Source: Isoetes engelmannii (Eukaryota; Streptophyta; Lycopodiopsida; Isoetales; Isoetaceae). Taken from it: a stretch of DNA of 22,573 bases. Position 1 is the stretch's first letter. Each line of letters opens with the position of its first letter. The notes under the pieces are model-generated. The model ran no database searches and was not told where the DNA came from. It saw only the letters and a program-made list of their open reading frames with translations. Shown one piece after another: positions 1-12,400 of the stretch. The position numbers and the translations under genes are program-made. The stretch lies in the NCBI GenBank assembly GCA_011763485.2, contig JAANSK020256607.1, positions 1 through 22,573 on the forward strand, given 5' to 3'.

Positions 1-275
1 GCCTTTCCATAGTAATTTCTTTTGGAAATGTAACGAAATCCTTGGTCAAGATATGCTCTACTGGCACCATCACTGACTACGATGGACTACTGGTCGAACT
101 TGAATAGGTTATTCATGGTTGAGTCATGTGGGTGGAGAATCTTAGAACACAATTATAACAGTTTGTAAATTTACAATGCACAACACAATTACTATAGAGA
201 TGTTATCATTAATAGAAGCTATTTAGAAACAGAATTTATTCTGTTATTTGAGATTGTAACATTACTTTGCTGCAG
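1..275 (+). other. APC5 intron (left end cut by window)
   Basis: No stretch here resembles APC5 or a transposon protein. It is AT-rich and ends at the acceptor CTGCAG before exon a, so it is most simply the 3' part of an intron. Confidence 0.6.
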
Positions 276-402
276 CGCCGGAAGAGGGAGCATGGTCAGC
301 ACAGGACATGTCTCAGATGCAAGCATTGGAAGGTTCCAAGCTGGGCTGCTGAGCTTAGGTTCTATGCATACCCACTTTGGGCATGTGTCACAGGCTTTGC
401 AG
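276..402 (+). CDS. APC5: APC5 exon a (first in window; start of ANAPC5 core)
   Basis: Base 276 completes a codon begun in an exon outside the window. The reading frame gives [19 protein letters not shown] and ends at ALQ before GTAAGT at 403. The preceding AG is at 274-275 after a pyrimidine-poor tract, so the acceptor is slightly less certain than the donor. The exon opens the conserved helical ANAPC5 domain. Another frame is also open through the first half but hits stops near 350 and does not look like APC5. Confidence 0.85.
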
Positions 403-3400
403 GTAAGTAGCCAGAGGTGAGATGAGAGAAAGGAAAGAAAAAAAGACTTTATTAACCTCAGAGACCCCTAAGACCAAATAAATGCATCCATTCTTTATGT
501 CATCTAGGACCATCTTCCAGATTCCCTCTAGCGCAAAAGTGCTAGACACAGCTAGCAATTGAATAATAAAAACACATTAGAAATCTCAGAATCTGCATAA
601 GAGCTGAGAAGGGTAAAGTGTAGCCTTAGCAGTTCTTTTGGCTGCTGCTTTTTTGGCTGCTGCTTTTGAACTGAACATTGAGCCTGAGCACTCACATCCC
701 AAAATATGTGTAATCCTAGACTACTTTCTGAAAAGACATTACAATGTATGTCAGGTTAGAATGTTGTCATTTTGGTCTTTTGTAAGTTTACCTGCACCTC
801 TTTTTTTTGCAAAAAGTTTTCGATAATTCTGCAAAGAGGATGTCAGGATTCATCCTATGTATAAAGTAGGATGGTGATGCATTCTTGAGCTAGCAAAGGC
901 CCTTGTCTGCCAAGTGTGCTAATGAATGTAGAACCCAAATAGGGTTGGGCAGCTGTTTTACACCAACTGTGCTGTTCATGTTATCAGACCATTTTTTCAA
1001 GCATTTTAATCCTGCCCAAACATTATCATTGAGTAGCAGTGCTCCTGCTCAAACGGTTATAAGGACTTCAACTTAGAAATAGCTGGTTTCTGGGGACCAT
1101 CAAATGTTTTATGGAAATGCTTCTCTTCTGTTAGTAGCCCTCAAAATAAAGATATAGTCCATAATTAATAAGTTCTTTCTGAATCTTGCTTGGGCACTAG
1201 CTCTTTCCTCTGCATAGTCATTGATAATCAGTCCGGCTAGCAAGACATTCTCTTTATTAGTGATCTCTATGAAATCCTCAGATGTGAGTTTTCTGTAAGG
1301 ATTTTGACATATTTATGGAATGCAGGCTCTGAATGAAACTGTCCGTATTGCACAGCAGGTAAAGGTTAATTTTATAATGTGTGAGTGTGTAACGCCTAAA
1401 TACCTTTGGGCTTATAGCATATTGACAAGTTGTGGAATGTTTTCCTCTTTGCAGAACAATGATGACGTCTGCCTTGCGCATGCTTTAGCTGCATTGTGTT
1501 ACCTGCTCTCTGATGTTGGCGTGACTGCAGATACAAGTGTTGTTGGAGTTGGAGATTCTAGTTTGGGTTTAGGACTTGGACCTCCTTTAGTGGTACAGCA
1601 GCAACTATTGCTTCTGTTGAAGCGCTGCCATAAAAGGGCCCTTGAGCTGAAGCTGCCACATCTAGTAGCTTTTAGTCGTTTGGCCCTTGCAAAGTTTGAT
1701 TTGAAGGTATGGATATTAGTATTACATGTCTTATTGAGGTAGTTTTCTTTTATTCTCTTGAGAGACGATATGAGGTCAGATTTAAATAATATTTGTAATC
1801 GATGACGACATATTTACCTATTATGTCCTCCAAAGTTGCCACGAGTATTTTGCACGTGGAAAAAAGGTATTTATGAAGACGTAGTTTTCTTGTGTCAAAG
1901 AGATGCTAGAAACATGTGTGCACATCATCATGACATGCATGTCCTCAACATTAGTCGAAGATGTTATTAAGAACACAGCGTGCGTAGCCCAACTAAAGTT
2001 TATTCTGTGTATTAAATTTGATGATCCTTTCTTTTGATTATGGTCAATGGGACTGTTACGCACGTTCTATATGTTGATGAAACGACTGAAGTATCACAGG
2101 GACAGTGAGAAACCCATGTACATGAATCAAACACAAGGCAAACTCCCTGATTGTGCTACAAAGGTTCTGTTTATTGGATATCCAGAAAACATGAAGGCAT
2201 GGAGGTGTTTTGATCTAGTTACAAGAAAAGTCTTTGCTTCATGTAGCATGATATTTGTAGACAATGCAGTCTATTCCTCTGATTTTCATGAGCCACTAAG
2301 CGACAATTATGATCAGCAACTCCAAGGGGACTTTCTCTATTGATCTAATGACTCTCACTCAAGCGTGTCACCTCATATTTCTACTTCGACTATTTCAGGT
2401 CCAGTATCTCTCTCTATATCTTCTCTTAGTTCTTTAAGACCTCCTTCATCTGTTACTAGCACCTCTGCTGCTCCAGCACACACTCCATCTTCAACTTCTC
2501 CACCGCACAGTCCATATCATGCGTTTTCACCTACTTCCCGCCATGAGTCCAATTCATCTCTACCTGTTCCACTGTTGTCTTTGCCACAACAAAATGATGC
2601 CGAACTTCTGGCTTTTCCACCTGAGTCAATAACCGCCCAACCAAGAAGATCCAGGCGACTTGCTGGATTACCACCTACAAGTTGAGGTTTGTAATTTCGC
2701 ACTTATGACTACTGTTTTATCTCACCATGATCCAATTACCTATTCCGAAGCCTTTAAAGATGATCATTGGAATCAGGCCATGCAAGCGGAGATAGACATG
2801 CTTCACAAACAACACGCTTGGGGTTTAGTTCCCAAATTTCAAAATCAGAATATTGTAGCCAACAAATGCGTATATTGCACCAAGTTTCAGGCCATGCAAG
2901 CAGAGATAGACATGCTTCACAAACAACACGCTTGGGATTTAGTTCCCAAACCTCAAAATCAGAATATTGTAGCCAACAAATGCGTGTATCGCACCAAGTT
3001 TCATGCTGATGGAACTCTTTCCAAGCACAAAGCCCAATTAGTTGCAAAGGGCTTTACCCAACAGGAGGGGCTAGACTATCATGAAGTTTTTGCACCCGTG
3101 GTGAGAATGGCAACATTGCGAGCAGTACTAGCTCTTGCAGCATCTAAACGGTGGTCAGTTTACCAATTAGACTTCAAGTCGGTGTTTCTTAATGGTGATT
3201 TGGAGGACATCTACATGCAGCAACCTAAAGGCTTTAAAGATCTCCAACATCCAGATTATGTGTGCAAACTCAAAAAGAGTCTTTACAGTCTTCGACAAGC
3301 ACCACGGTGCTGAAATCAAAAGATTAATACTTTTTTACTACATCTTGGTTATCACCATTCAAGAGCAGACTGTAATCTTCATTACAAAACAGAAAATTCC

Positions 3401-6400
3401 AAGATTTTGATACTTCTGCTTTATGTAGATAACATGTTTCTCACAGGAGACGCAGCTGAACTATTGGCATTCACAAAAGAATTGCTAGGTTTGAATTTTG
3501 AAATCACAGATCTAGGCCTCATGCACTACTGTCTGGGTCTGGAAGTGTGGCAGCAATCCACTGGAATTCATATAACCCAACGGAAATATATATGTCAAAC
3601 TCTGGATAAGTTTCATATGCTTGGATGCACACAGCAAGCACACCTTATGAACCAGACCAGACTCTCACCGTAAATTCTACTTCTGAAGCTGTAGACGTGA
3701 CACTTCATCGGCAATTAGTTTGGGCTCTACTCTATCTTACTGTTTCAAGACCTGACCTTGTTTTTGCAGTAGGTGTTCTCACAAGATTTATGCACACATC
3801 CAAAATCTTCTCATTGGACTGCAGCAAAACGAGTTTTACGTTATCTCCAAGCTACACAAGATGACTCTCTTTACTGTATTTTCAATCCAGAGCTCAGTCT
3901 TCTGCTTTATGCAGATTCTGACATGGCCTCTAGTGATATAGAATCAAGAAAATGTGTCACAGGTTACTTTTCTTTTTTTGCTGGAAATCCTATGACTTGG
4001 CACTCCAAAAAGCAGTCCACTAACAGTCTGAGTACAACGAGGCTGAACTCAAAGCCCTTTGCACAGCAGTACAAGAAATGTTACGGGTGGTTCATCTATT
4101 TGAAGACCTAGGAATCAGAATTTCTCCACCATCAACTGAAGCATATGGCTATCAAAACATGCTTCATACGAGAACATCTAGAAAATGGCTCACTCACACT
4201 TCACTACTGTCCATCACAGGACCAAGCTGCAGATGGCTTCACCAAAACAATATCAGGCATCAAATTCACCAAAATGAAAAACATTTTACATGTTTCCTCT
4301 TTTCCTCTCAGCAGTGCTAGTCATCAGGAGGGGTTAGCATTTCATATACACGTGCCACTTTAGTGACGACGTCACATTGCCGAGATGGCATGTTGTTGAT
4401 GTCATGGCGTATATAAGCCAGTCATTCTAGATTAGACTCTGGTTTTTCCTCTTGTATTCTCTTTGCACGCCTAGCAGCCTATCAAGGCATTTTGTATCTT
4501 TTCCTTTAGGCCATCTATGATCCCAAATAACTTCAGTCATACCACATCCAATTTTGGGTTGTTGATGGTTGTCTCTCATGAGTTATTGCTTATAGAAGAT
4601 AATTTACATCTAACATGCTTGAATTCAAAGAAACGGAAATCAATACAATTGGATGTCTATTTAATACTCTGTTAATTCTCAGTGTCCCACCAACTAATCC
4701 TAATTTTGGCATGTGCATGATTTCATATGCACATATGTTGCGTACATTCAGAATCTATCAGTTTGAGTATTACACTATGGTATCACGGAGCTGCCATCCA
4801 TGTATACACTGCCCTGTCAGCATATTATTATAGATCCTTGCTTCTGTAAACACTCATAACCTTTTGCATGGATATAGGTTAAAACGTGGAACATGATGTT
4901 TATGTCTTAATATGCATTATTATGTTTACTGGCTGCAGCATGTACGCCAAATACCGCATCTTGGAGGGCCTAGAAACTGCGAACATCTTGGAACTTCTCC
5001 TTTGGATGTGTGTAAGGTCAGTTTATATTGTTACATTGGGAGATGGAATACCCGAGTAATAAATTCTAAGAACCAATATGATAATACTGTTAGATAGTCT
5101 ATTTGATCAATTTTTGGCCACATTTTACATAAGGCAAGGAATTCGTACATTCGTGTAATATATTGTTTGTTGCATTTGGCCGTTATGGTCCAGATTGGGT
5201 TTTGCATTAAGCAAATAGTCAGAAATTCAGGTCCAGTAATAATGTTAGTGAGTCAATTTGATCAATTTTTTGCCACATTTTACTTAAGGCAAGGATTTCA
5301 TACATTCCTGTAATATATTGTTGTATTTGGCCGGTATGGTCCGGATTGGGTTTTGCATTTTGGTTAAGCAGATAGTCAGAAATTCAGGTCCCAAAGGATT
5401 CATGTGTTAACTGTTCTGAATGTAGCTGACAAGATGCATTTTGTGATTGACTTGTATAATGTTACCTTGAGTTTCCATTTACATTGGACCAATATTTTAG
5501 CCACCAAGGATTTACTTAGTATAGTTATACCTATCATGTGAAGCTGCTTCATACAATTGAGGTTTGATATTGCTCATCAATTAGCTGTTCTAAGGTGTAG
5601 GGATGGCTAGCAATTATGTTTACTTGTTAGGACATATGTCGAATTCTGTGCTTATTTTGAAGAACCAAGGTTTCATAGGGAAAATTTAACATTTCTGATG
5701 CACAGTCTTTACGCCTGAGTACATATTTGCTTAGTGATGCTGTCATGAACACAACAGCCGTTTTGTCAACTGGAGTTTCATCAAACATTCCAAGAGCATC
5801 AGGGTCTTCTTTAGGACCTTTTACCGGGCCATCTCTTGGTGTCTCTGCGAATGTACATATGGTTGGTTCAGGATGGAGTGCATTGCCAGGAAGGCTTGGT
5901 TTGGTACCTGATTCTATTTTAAAACTATCAGGAGCATCGCATTTACTAAGATCCACTTCTTGGGAATTGTATGGAAGGTAATACAAACCATCAGCTCAAA
6001 ACCCTTAAAGGCTCAAAAAATTGTTATACTCACTATGATGTTTATTGTGGAAGCAGTGCTCCAATGTCTAGGACAAGCACATTGATTCATGCTTATTGTT
6101 ATTCTCACGTTGCCAGGTATGTACTTGTAGAGTGTATTCTGTGCATATGGAAAAGAAGTTCCAAGCTGGAACCTTATTTCTTGGCATTCATAAAGCGTCC
6201 ATGGCCTTTTGCACAGTGCTGTAGTTCTGTGCATCCTATGGTCCTTGCTTCTCCTCAATTGTTGAAGCTACAAATTTGTGAAAATTCCAATGAGACCCTT
6301 CTTAATTTTTGTTAAAGATTGGTTATAGTAGTTATCCCTGTCATAAGCAGGAAACAAGGAAGGCACACAGCTATCTGTAGGATTATAAGATCACATTTTG

Positions 6401-9400
6401 CAGTTTATACAATGAGTATAATAAGTTACATTTTCTTGCTACCATTGCCTGCCTTTTCAAGGATAGTGACCTTTATCTCATAATGTACTGGACATTAACT
6501 GGTTGAACTAGATCTGGTCCGCATTCAAAGTATACTCGACACGAGAAGAGAAAGTGTCTTTCTATTCCAATAGCCCTAGGTTGCATAGTGAAGAAAATGA
6601 TACAGAATGAAATGGTGTAATAGAAAGATGGAGATAACACAAAGTGAGCGGCTAACTCTGCTGAACATAAAAAACTGGTATATGGTTGGTTATATAGTCA
6701 CATCTGATGACGTTGACAGGAAGGTGTTGTGCTATCCCTCAATATATCACCTCTCATCATTTAAGCAAAAGTTGCACAGCGACCAACACTAGCTCAGTGC
6801 CCAACATTTGTCAGAGGCATCATGAGGTAAATTTGAATATTCATCATGATTTAGAACACATGTATGTGGCAGGCAAGTGGGCCTCTTCGAAAGATCTAAC
6901 CACCAAAAGACAATTCTACAAGGACAATTATTGGATGTATCTAGAGATGGTTTTCTGCGGCATCCTGGGTACCTAGATTCTAAGTACCCAGGATGTCAGA
7001 TGCCCACTTGTCACATAAACTGAGGAATGTATTGGGGCAGTTTCGTGTCTCGTCTCACCAGTTAGAGATTGAAGCTGGGCGGGCTAAGGGTAGGGCATGT
7101 GAATAACGAGTCTGCCAAAAGTGCAACTTAGGGGAAGTGGAATCAGAAGAACACTTTATCTTTCTGAGTCCAGCATACTATGAAATAAGAGGAAGGTACC
7201 ACTGCCTTTTCAGGGACCCAACTACTTTGAGGCAGCTTATGAACTTTACAGACCAGAAATGCCTTGCTTTGTATATATATGAACACATAAAGCTCAGAAG
7301 AAATGTGCTCAAACAAAAAGAAGCCGATTCAGAATGTGCTGACTTCTTTTTTCATAGCTGATCCGGCACCATTAAAACAGTAATAGGAAAGGAAGTCAGA
7401 AGGGTCCTTCTGCGGGGGGCAATTAGAATAAAAAAGGGTCAAAAAACTTAAAATGGGACAGCCTCGAAAGAAGAAAAGGGATAATATGCATGTATAAAGC
7501 ATCACAGGTTTTTTCTGGCCCTGTACGTGGGTGCATTTAAATTATAGGTTATAGAAGCATAGATAAGCTTGATTTGCTAAGTTTTGGATGTTCTTTTTTG
7601 CTAGATTTAACTAGCTTTCAACTAGGAGAATGCTCCTAGATGTTGCGGACTTGCTGTATTTATTTGGTCTCATAGACCCTATGGGTCCCCTGTAGATGTT
7701 AATAAATTCTTCTCTTCTTCTTTCTAACAGCCCTCTTGAAACTTAACTCTAATCAGAAAAAACTTAAAATCAGAGTCACTCTCCTCGATAACGTGATTGA
7801 CCACGAATTTCATGATTTTTTTGAAACTTGATGCCTGCAAGTGTCTTATGTGTCATTGATGACATCACACTGCTGCACTGTCACTGCACGCTTATTGCTG
7901 ACATAGCATCTTTATATAAGCCATAGTGATGTATTCATTAGTTAGTTCATTTCCTAGATTTTTAGGCGCTCATCCTTCTGTAGCTTTCTTCTACCATGAA
8001 TACGTGCACAATGTCTACATGGTAGCAGAGCTGGTCATGGCCACTGTTGATCACTCGTCAGATCATTCATTTTACACATTAACTGGTTTATCTTCTACTA
8101 TGCCTTCAGATCTTTCTTTGTATTGCCAATTTGAACCAGTTGACTATATGGAACCTGCTCTTTCTGCACCCTCCACTCCACTGACAATACCTCTTAAAAA
8201 AGGCATTTAAGGCAGAGTTATTGAGTTATCCAGTATCTCCAGATGTGGGGGTAAGGAGATCTTGCAGACTTGCAGGTTTATCACCTTTGGAACTTCCTGT
8301 AATTTTTCTCTTAAGCTCAAGTTCAAGAATATGTTGAACCTGCTATTTATGCTCAAGCAGCTAAGGGTTCTCATTAGTTACAAGCTATACGAGAAGAAAT
8401 TGCGGTGTGTCATAGTAAAACACATGGGAGTTAGTTCCTAGGCTTCTTCAGAAAAATATTATTGGTGCAAAATGGTTTTACAAACCAGTGATGGATTTAT
8501 CTAAATACCAAGCTAGACTCGTGGCTCAACAGGAGAGGTTTGACTATAATGAAATATTTGCCCATGTTGTTCACTTGGACACTTTGAGAAGTCTTGGCCT
8601 TAGAAGCACATAAACACTGGCCTGTGTATCAGCTCGATTTTAAGTCAGCATTTCTGAATGGAGATTTGCAGGAGGAAATATATACGCAACAACCACAAGG
8701 TTTTTAAGATCCAGAACATCCTACTTTTATATGTAAGTTGACAAAGAGTCTTTAAGGTCTAAAACAAGCACCTCAATGCTGGCCAAAATAATGCGTTTCT
8801 CCTTGATTTTGACGTTTAAAGGTATCTTTATTGGGGTCTAAGCTTTCTTTGCTAGTTTATATGTAGATGACATGGTTCTTACAAGTATTGCTATTGAACT
8901 AATTGCTAATACTAAGGATTCCCTTGATCATTACTTTGAGATTACAAATCTTGGCTTGATGCACTATTGTCTGGGTTTAGAAGTCTGGCATCATATTTCT
9001 AGCCCAGCAAAAGTAGGTCCATGCGACACTTCAGAGTTTTTACATGGCAGATTGTAAGCCATCTAAAACTCATGATCCAGGCCAGATCTTATCACTTGAC
9101 TCAGCACAAGAAGATGTTGATGCTACTCTTTATAGACAGTTACCTGGCCAAGTCTTGACACGTTTTATGCAGCATCCTGAACGGTCACATTGGCAAGCAG
9201 TTAAGAGGGTTTTATTATTTTCAAGGGACTAACACAGGAGGCATTCATTGTATGTGAAATTCTTTCTCTAAGTTGCTTCTTTTTGCATACTCAGATCATG
9301 CCACCAGTGATGTTAAGTTTAGGAAGTCACAGGATTTGTGTCATTTTTTGCTGAAAATCTTGCTACTTGGGAGTTCGCAGAAACAGGCTACTTACAGTCT

Positions 9401-12400
9401 TAGCACCACTGAACCAAAACTAAGGATTACAGGCTATTTGTCATACTAAGGATTACAAGTGGCATCATTTCAGTAAACATCTGGAAATTAAAGTTTTCTT
9501 TGAAACTCTTCGCGATAGTTCTAGTTCCTTACTTCAGTGTTCATCTCAAGATCAGGCGGCAGATGGTTTTACCAAGCCTCTTGTAGGCAAAACTTTGCTG
9601 ATATGAAACAGCTTCGATATGTTGTGTCTTTGAGTAGTTTAATTCTCAGCAGTGCTTGTCATCAGGAGTGGTGTTAGATTCATTCTGATGTGTGCTGACT
9701 TGTCACTGCATGCATGCCGGCATGGCATCTCTATATAAGTCATAGTCACATGTTCATCAGTTAGTTAATTTCCTAGCTTTCTAGATGCCCTTCTGTAGCT
9801 TTCTTCCACCATGAATACATACAAACTGCAGTGGAACAGTAATGTAGTTTGAGAGATGAATGTTCCAGCTTCTGTAGCTTTCTTCTACCATGAATAGATA
9901 CAAAATGTCTACAGCTTCATCATGCCATTTGCCAGCTGATCTGCAGTGGAACAGTAATGTAATTTGAGAGATGAATGTTCAAGTGCTTCCCTGGCAAAAC
10001 AGGCTTGAGCATGCTTCCCTGGCAAAACAGATTTGAGCATCCCAAGTGTTTGGTAGCGTGTTGCCATTTCTGCTGCAGGCCTTTTCTGGTTTGTTAATGC
10101 AAAGCTTTTATTGAAATTTTTTTTGGCCTTGTAAAGAAAGATGCTTACGCATCAGAGGGTTGCCCCTTGGAAATAGATGGTTTGTTTTGATTTCATGGGC
10201 TGTTAAGAAAATAAGGATCGTGTTGGTTTTTCTTGTGCATCAAAGCAACCACTTAAAAAAAAATTAAAGTAGAATGCGCATGAGCTAATATGGTTTGAGA
10301 ATAGAAAGGGTGTACGGTTATATTAAAGGCACCTACACATTTGATGTTGCAAACTGCTTCAGTGGGGGTACTCGCATCATATTTCCAAGAGGTAGTACAC
10401 GTTAAGGTGATATAACCATATCTCGTCCATGTTCCTGTGCTTACAGCTTTCGCGCTTGTTATGGCGAGACTGACGGTGCTTGCTTTTTAGATGCCCATGT
10501 GATAACTATGCTGTGAAAAAAGGGAGGACTGATGGGAACACCGTTATAGAGTCCAAACCACATTGCTGATTGTTACCGTTGGCTACCAGCATGGCCTTAG
10601 ATAGTGCCATCTGAATGAATCAATGTATTGGAAAGATAGAGAGAAAACAAAGCGAGTGCTTAACTCTGCTGAAGAACTGGAGAAAACAAAGTAAAGAAAA
10701 AGTGATCTGTGACTTTATGATGACGTGGACTGGAACATGTGCTGATGTATTACCTCAGGTTTAATCATCACAAGTTAGGTTAGAGTTAAGTTTCTAACCC
10801 TTTAACATGGTTAACGGGTTTCTTTGGTCTTGTGCAAGGCTCGACCAGCTTCAACCTCTACTGCGATTTCCTAAACATTGTACATTTTTTTTTTTTGTTA
10901 CTTCCCTACATGTGGCTTATGAAATCACACGAATAAATTGGCAGGCTTAGGTGTTTTTGGCTTTTGATCTTATATAGACCTATGCTCCCTACCGTGACAC
11001 ACTCTTCTTGCCTATATTCATCCTTTTGAGTCATAGCGAGCACCTAAAAGTCTAAGCAGTTTGCTTGATCAAGAAGTTTGCATGGAGGCTCAATAAACTT
11101 CATGGGCATATAAAGCATCTCGCCAAGTCTTATAAGAATTCCGAATACACTATGCCATGCACAATGCTTGCAAAAATATAATATATGGGTTATGCTGTGT
11201 ATGAAGCAACATGACACACACAACACGACATGGCAAACAAAAGTGGTTATGCGTGAATGAGTTGGGACATAAAGTAATGAGTAAACAATGTCAATTTTCA
11301 GACACTTTATCTTGGAATAAGCATCATCAAGGGTTGAACTTTCTTATGTTACTTTAAAGTCTATTTCGTTTTTTGGCTGTGTGATGGGCTGCACCTGGTT
11401 TCTCCTTTCTTCTCAAACCGGTCATGGCTGTTACATGGTGGCGGCTACAGATCGTTACTCCTGGATTAGCAATATGTCTAAGAGAGTGTATCTATCCAGA
11501 TTCAGTGGTGTTCTTATTGCATTGAGTCGTTCAGCTATATACGTATGATATTAAGTCATCCGTATGCATTGCATACTTAGGTTGCTATTTTTGCAATTCA
11601 TCACTTGTATTGATTGATGCGCATGCATAATCTGTTTAACAATCGATTTTGACCATAGTCAGAAAGAAAGTTCATGCCAAATCATCTGTGAACAAGGTTT
11701 CATCCTGGGTTTAAGGATTTGGAGTATGTTTTTTTATTTTGTCTGAGTATAGAAATTTTATACCAAAGTTATTACTTTTTTTCTAATAAATTTCTGTATA
11801 ACCTGTTCCAGTGCAGATGATTTGGCCCTTACCTATGTCAATTTGGCTCAGCAATTAGCAGTCACTAAAGGTTATACTGGTGAGAGTACGCTGACTTGGG
11901 CATGATTTGTGTTTTCAGCTCTAGAAACTGTGATCTATTAATGTACATTGGTGTCCAACCTAGGTCCAGCCCCAGCTAAGAGAATGGAAAAAGCCCTTAT
12001 AATAAGAGCAATAGGCGCTATAATTTGGAATAGCAGGTCCTGCTGTACGCTGACTCCGCTTATAAGTTATGCTGTGTGCAAGATGAACTCTAGTACCTTC
12101 GAGACAGCTGACTGGTGTAGTTTGCACTAGGAGGGCCATGTAAGCCATATCCTTATGTCCACACATATTTTGGAAACCCTTTATAACTAAGGTAGCTAGA
12201 AACAGAAGTTGCGTTTTCATTACGGATTAACCGAGCGACAATTACTTGAATACGTTCGTATTGCTAGGGGAGCGAAGGGCTCAACAGGCCAAGTATCATT
12301 ACAATCACTCGATTAAATTCATGCTGTATATAGTATCATTACAATCACTCGATTAAATTCATGCTGTATATTTTCACCGGAGACAGGTTGAATCCCTTGC

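Larger units (their letters stand above)
2040..4489 (+). mobile_element. Ty1/copia element 1, broken, in APC5 intron
   Basis: Parts in order: C-terminal integrase region near 2.05-2.35 kb ([19 protein letters not shown]-like), a Ser/Pro linker ending [12 protein letters not shown], reverse transcriptase about 2.7-3.6 kb ([32 protein letters not shown]), and RNase H about 3.7-4.3 kb. A polypurine run (CAGGAGGGG) at about 4325-4333 precedes a 3' LTR from about 4332. No gag, protease or 5' LTR is recognisable. The element is in the sense orientation of APC5. It is clearly a fossil with several breaks and internal rearrangement. The RT and LTR resemble element 2 (7829-9921), so both belong to one family. 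The outer limits are approximate. Confidence 0.85.
6606..7725 (+). mobile_element. LINE 3' fragment (ORF2 C-terminus and tail)
   Basis: The frame around 6990-7360 reads [21 protein letters not shown], then [30 protein letters not shown]. This is the C-terminal zinc-finger-like CxxC...H region typical of RTE/Jockey-type LINE ORF2 proteins. One in-frame stop (TAA 7104-7106) and weaker coding sequence further left show decay. After the ORF comes an AT-rich 3' region ending GTTAATAAATTC with TTCTTCTCTTCTTC. No reverse transcriptase or endonuclease is present, as expected for a 5'-truncated insertion. The left boundary is set by similarity to 10612-10780. Confidence 0.75.
7829..9921 (+). mobile_element. 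Ty1/copia element 2, broken, internally shortened, in APC5 intron
   Basis: It has a 5' LTR of about 190 bp ending at 8019, a primer-binding site at 8020-8031, remnants of the linker ([11 protein letters not shown]-like) near 8.25 kb, reverse transcriptase about 8.35-9.05 kb ([34 protein letters not shown]) and RNase H about 9.05-9.6 kb. A purine run and the 3' LTR from 9672 follow. Gag, protease and integrase are not recognisable. It is heavily decayed with many breaks, and the two LTRs differ at many positions, so it is old. Same family and orientation as element 1. Confidence 0.85.

Noticed and set aside
281-350. Alternative open frame [16 protein letters not shown] over exon a, which at first suggested a frameshift in APC5
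   Set aside because: The other frame ([19 protein letters not shown]) is open through the whole exon, matches APC5 and joins the next exon in phase, so no frameshift is needed.
638-826. Short + strand open frame starting [12 protein letters not shown] in an APC5 intron
   Set aside because: The alanine/phenylalanine start comes from a short GCTGCTGCTTTT duplication. There is no homology, and the frame lies in intron and LINE-tail sequence.
4778-4791. TGGTATCACGGAGC resembling a retroelement primer-binding site
   Set aside because: It is not preceded by a recognisable LTR end and no element follows it; probably chance.
4615-4833. 72-codon open frame after copia element 1
   Set aside because: AT-rich intron sequence without homology; starts and stops as expected by chance.
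11960-12220. 86-codon minus-strand open frame in the 3.4-kb intron
   Set aside because: No domain, no codon bias and no similarity to known plant or transposon proteins that I can see.
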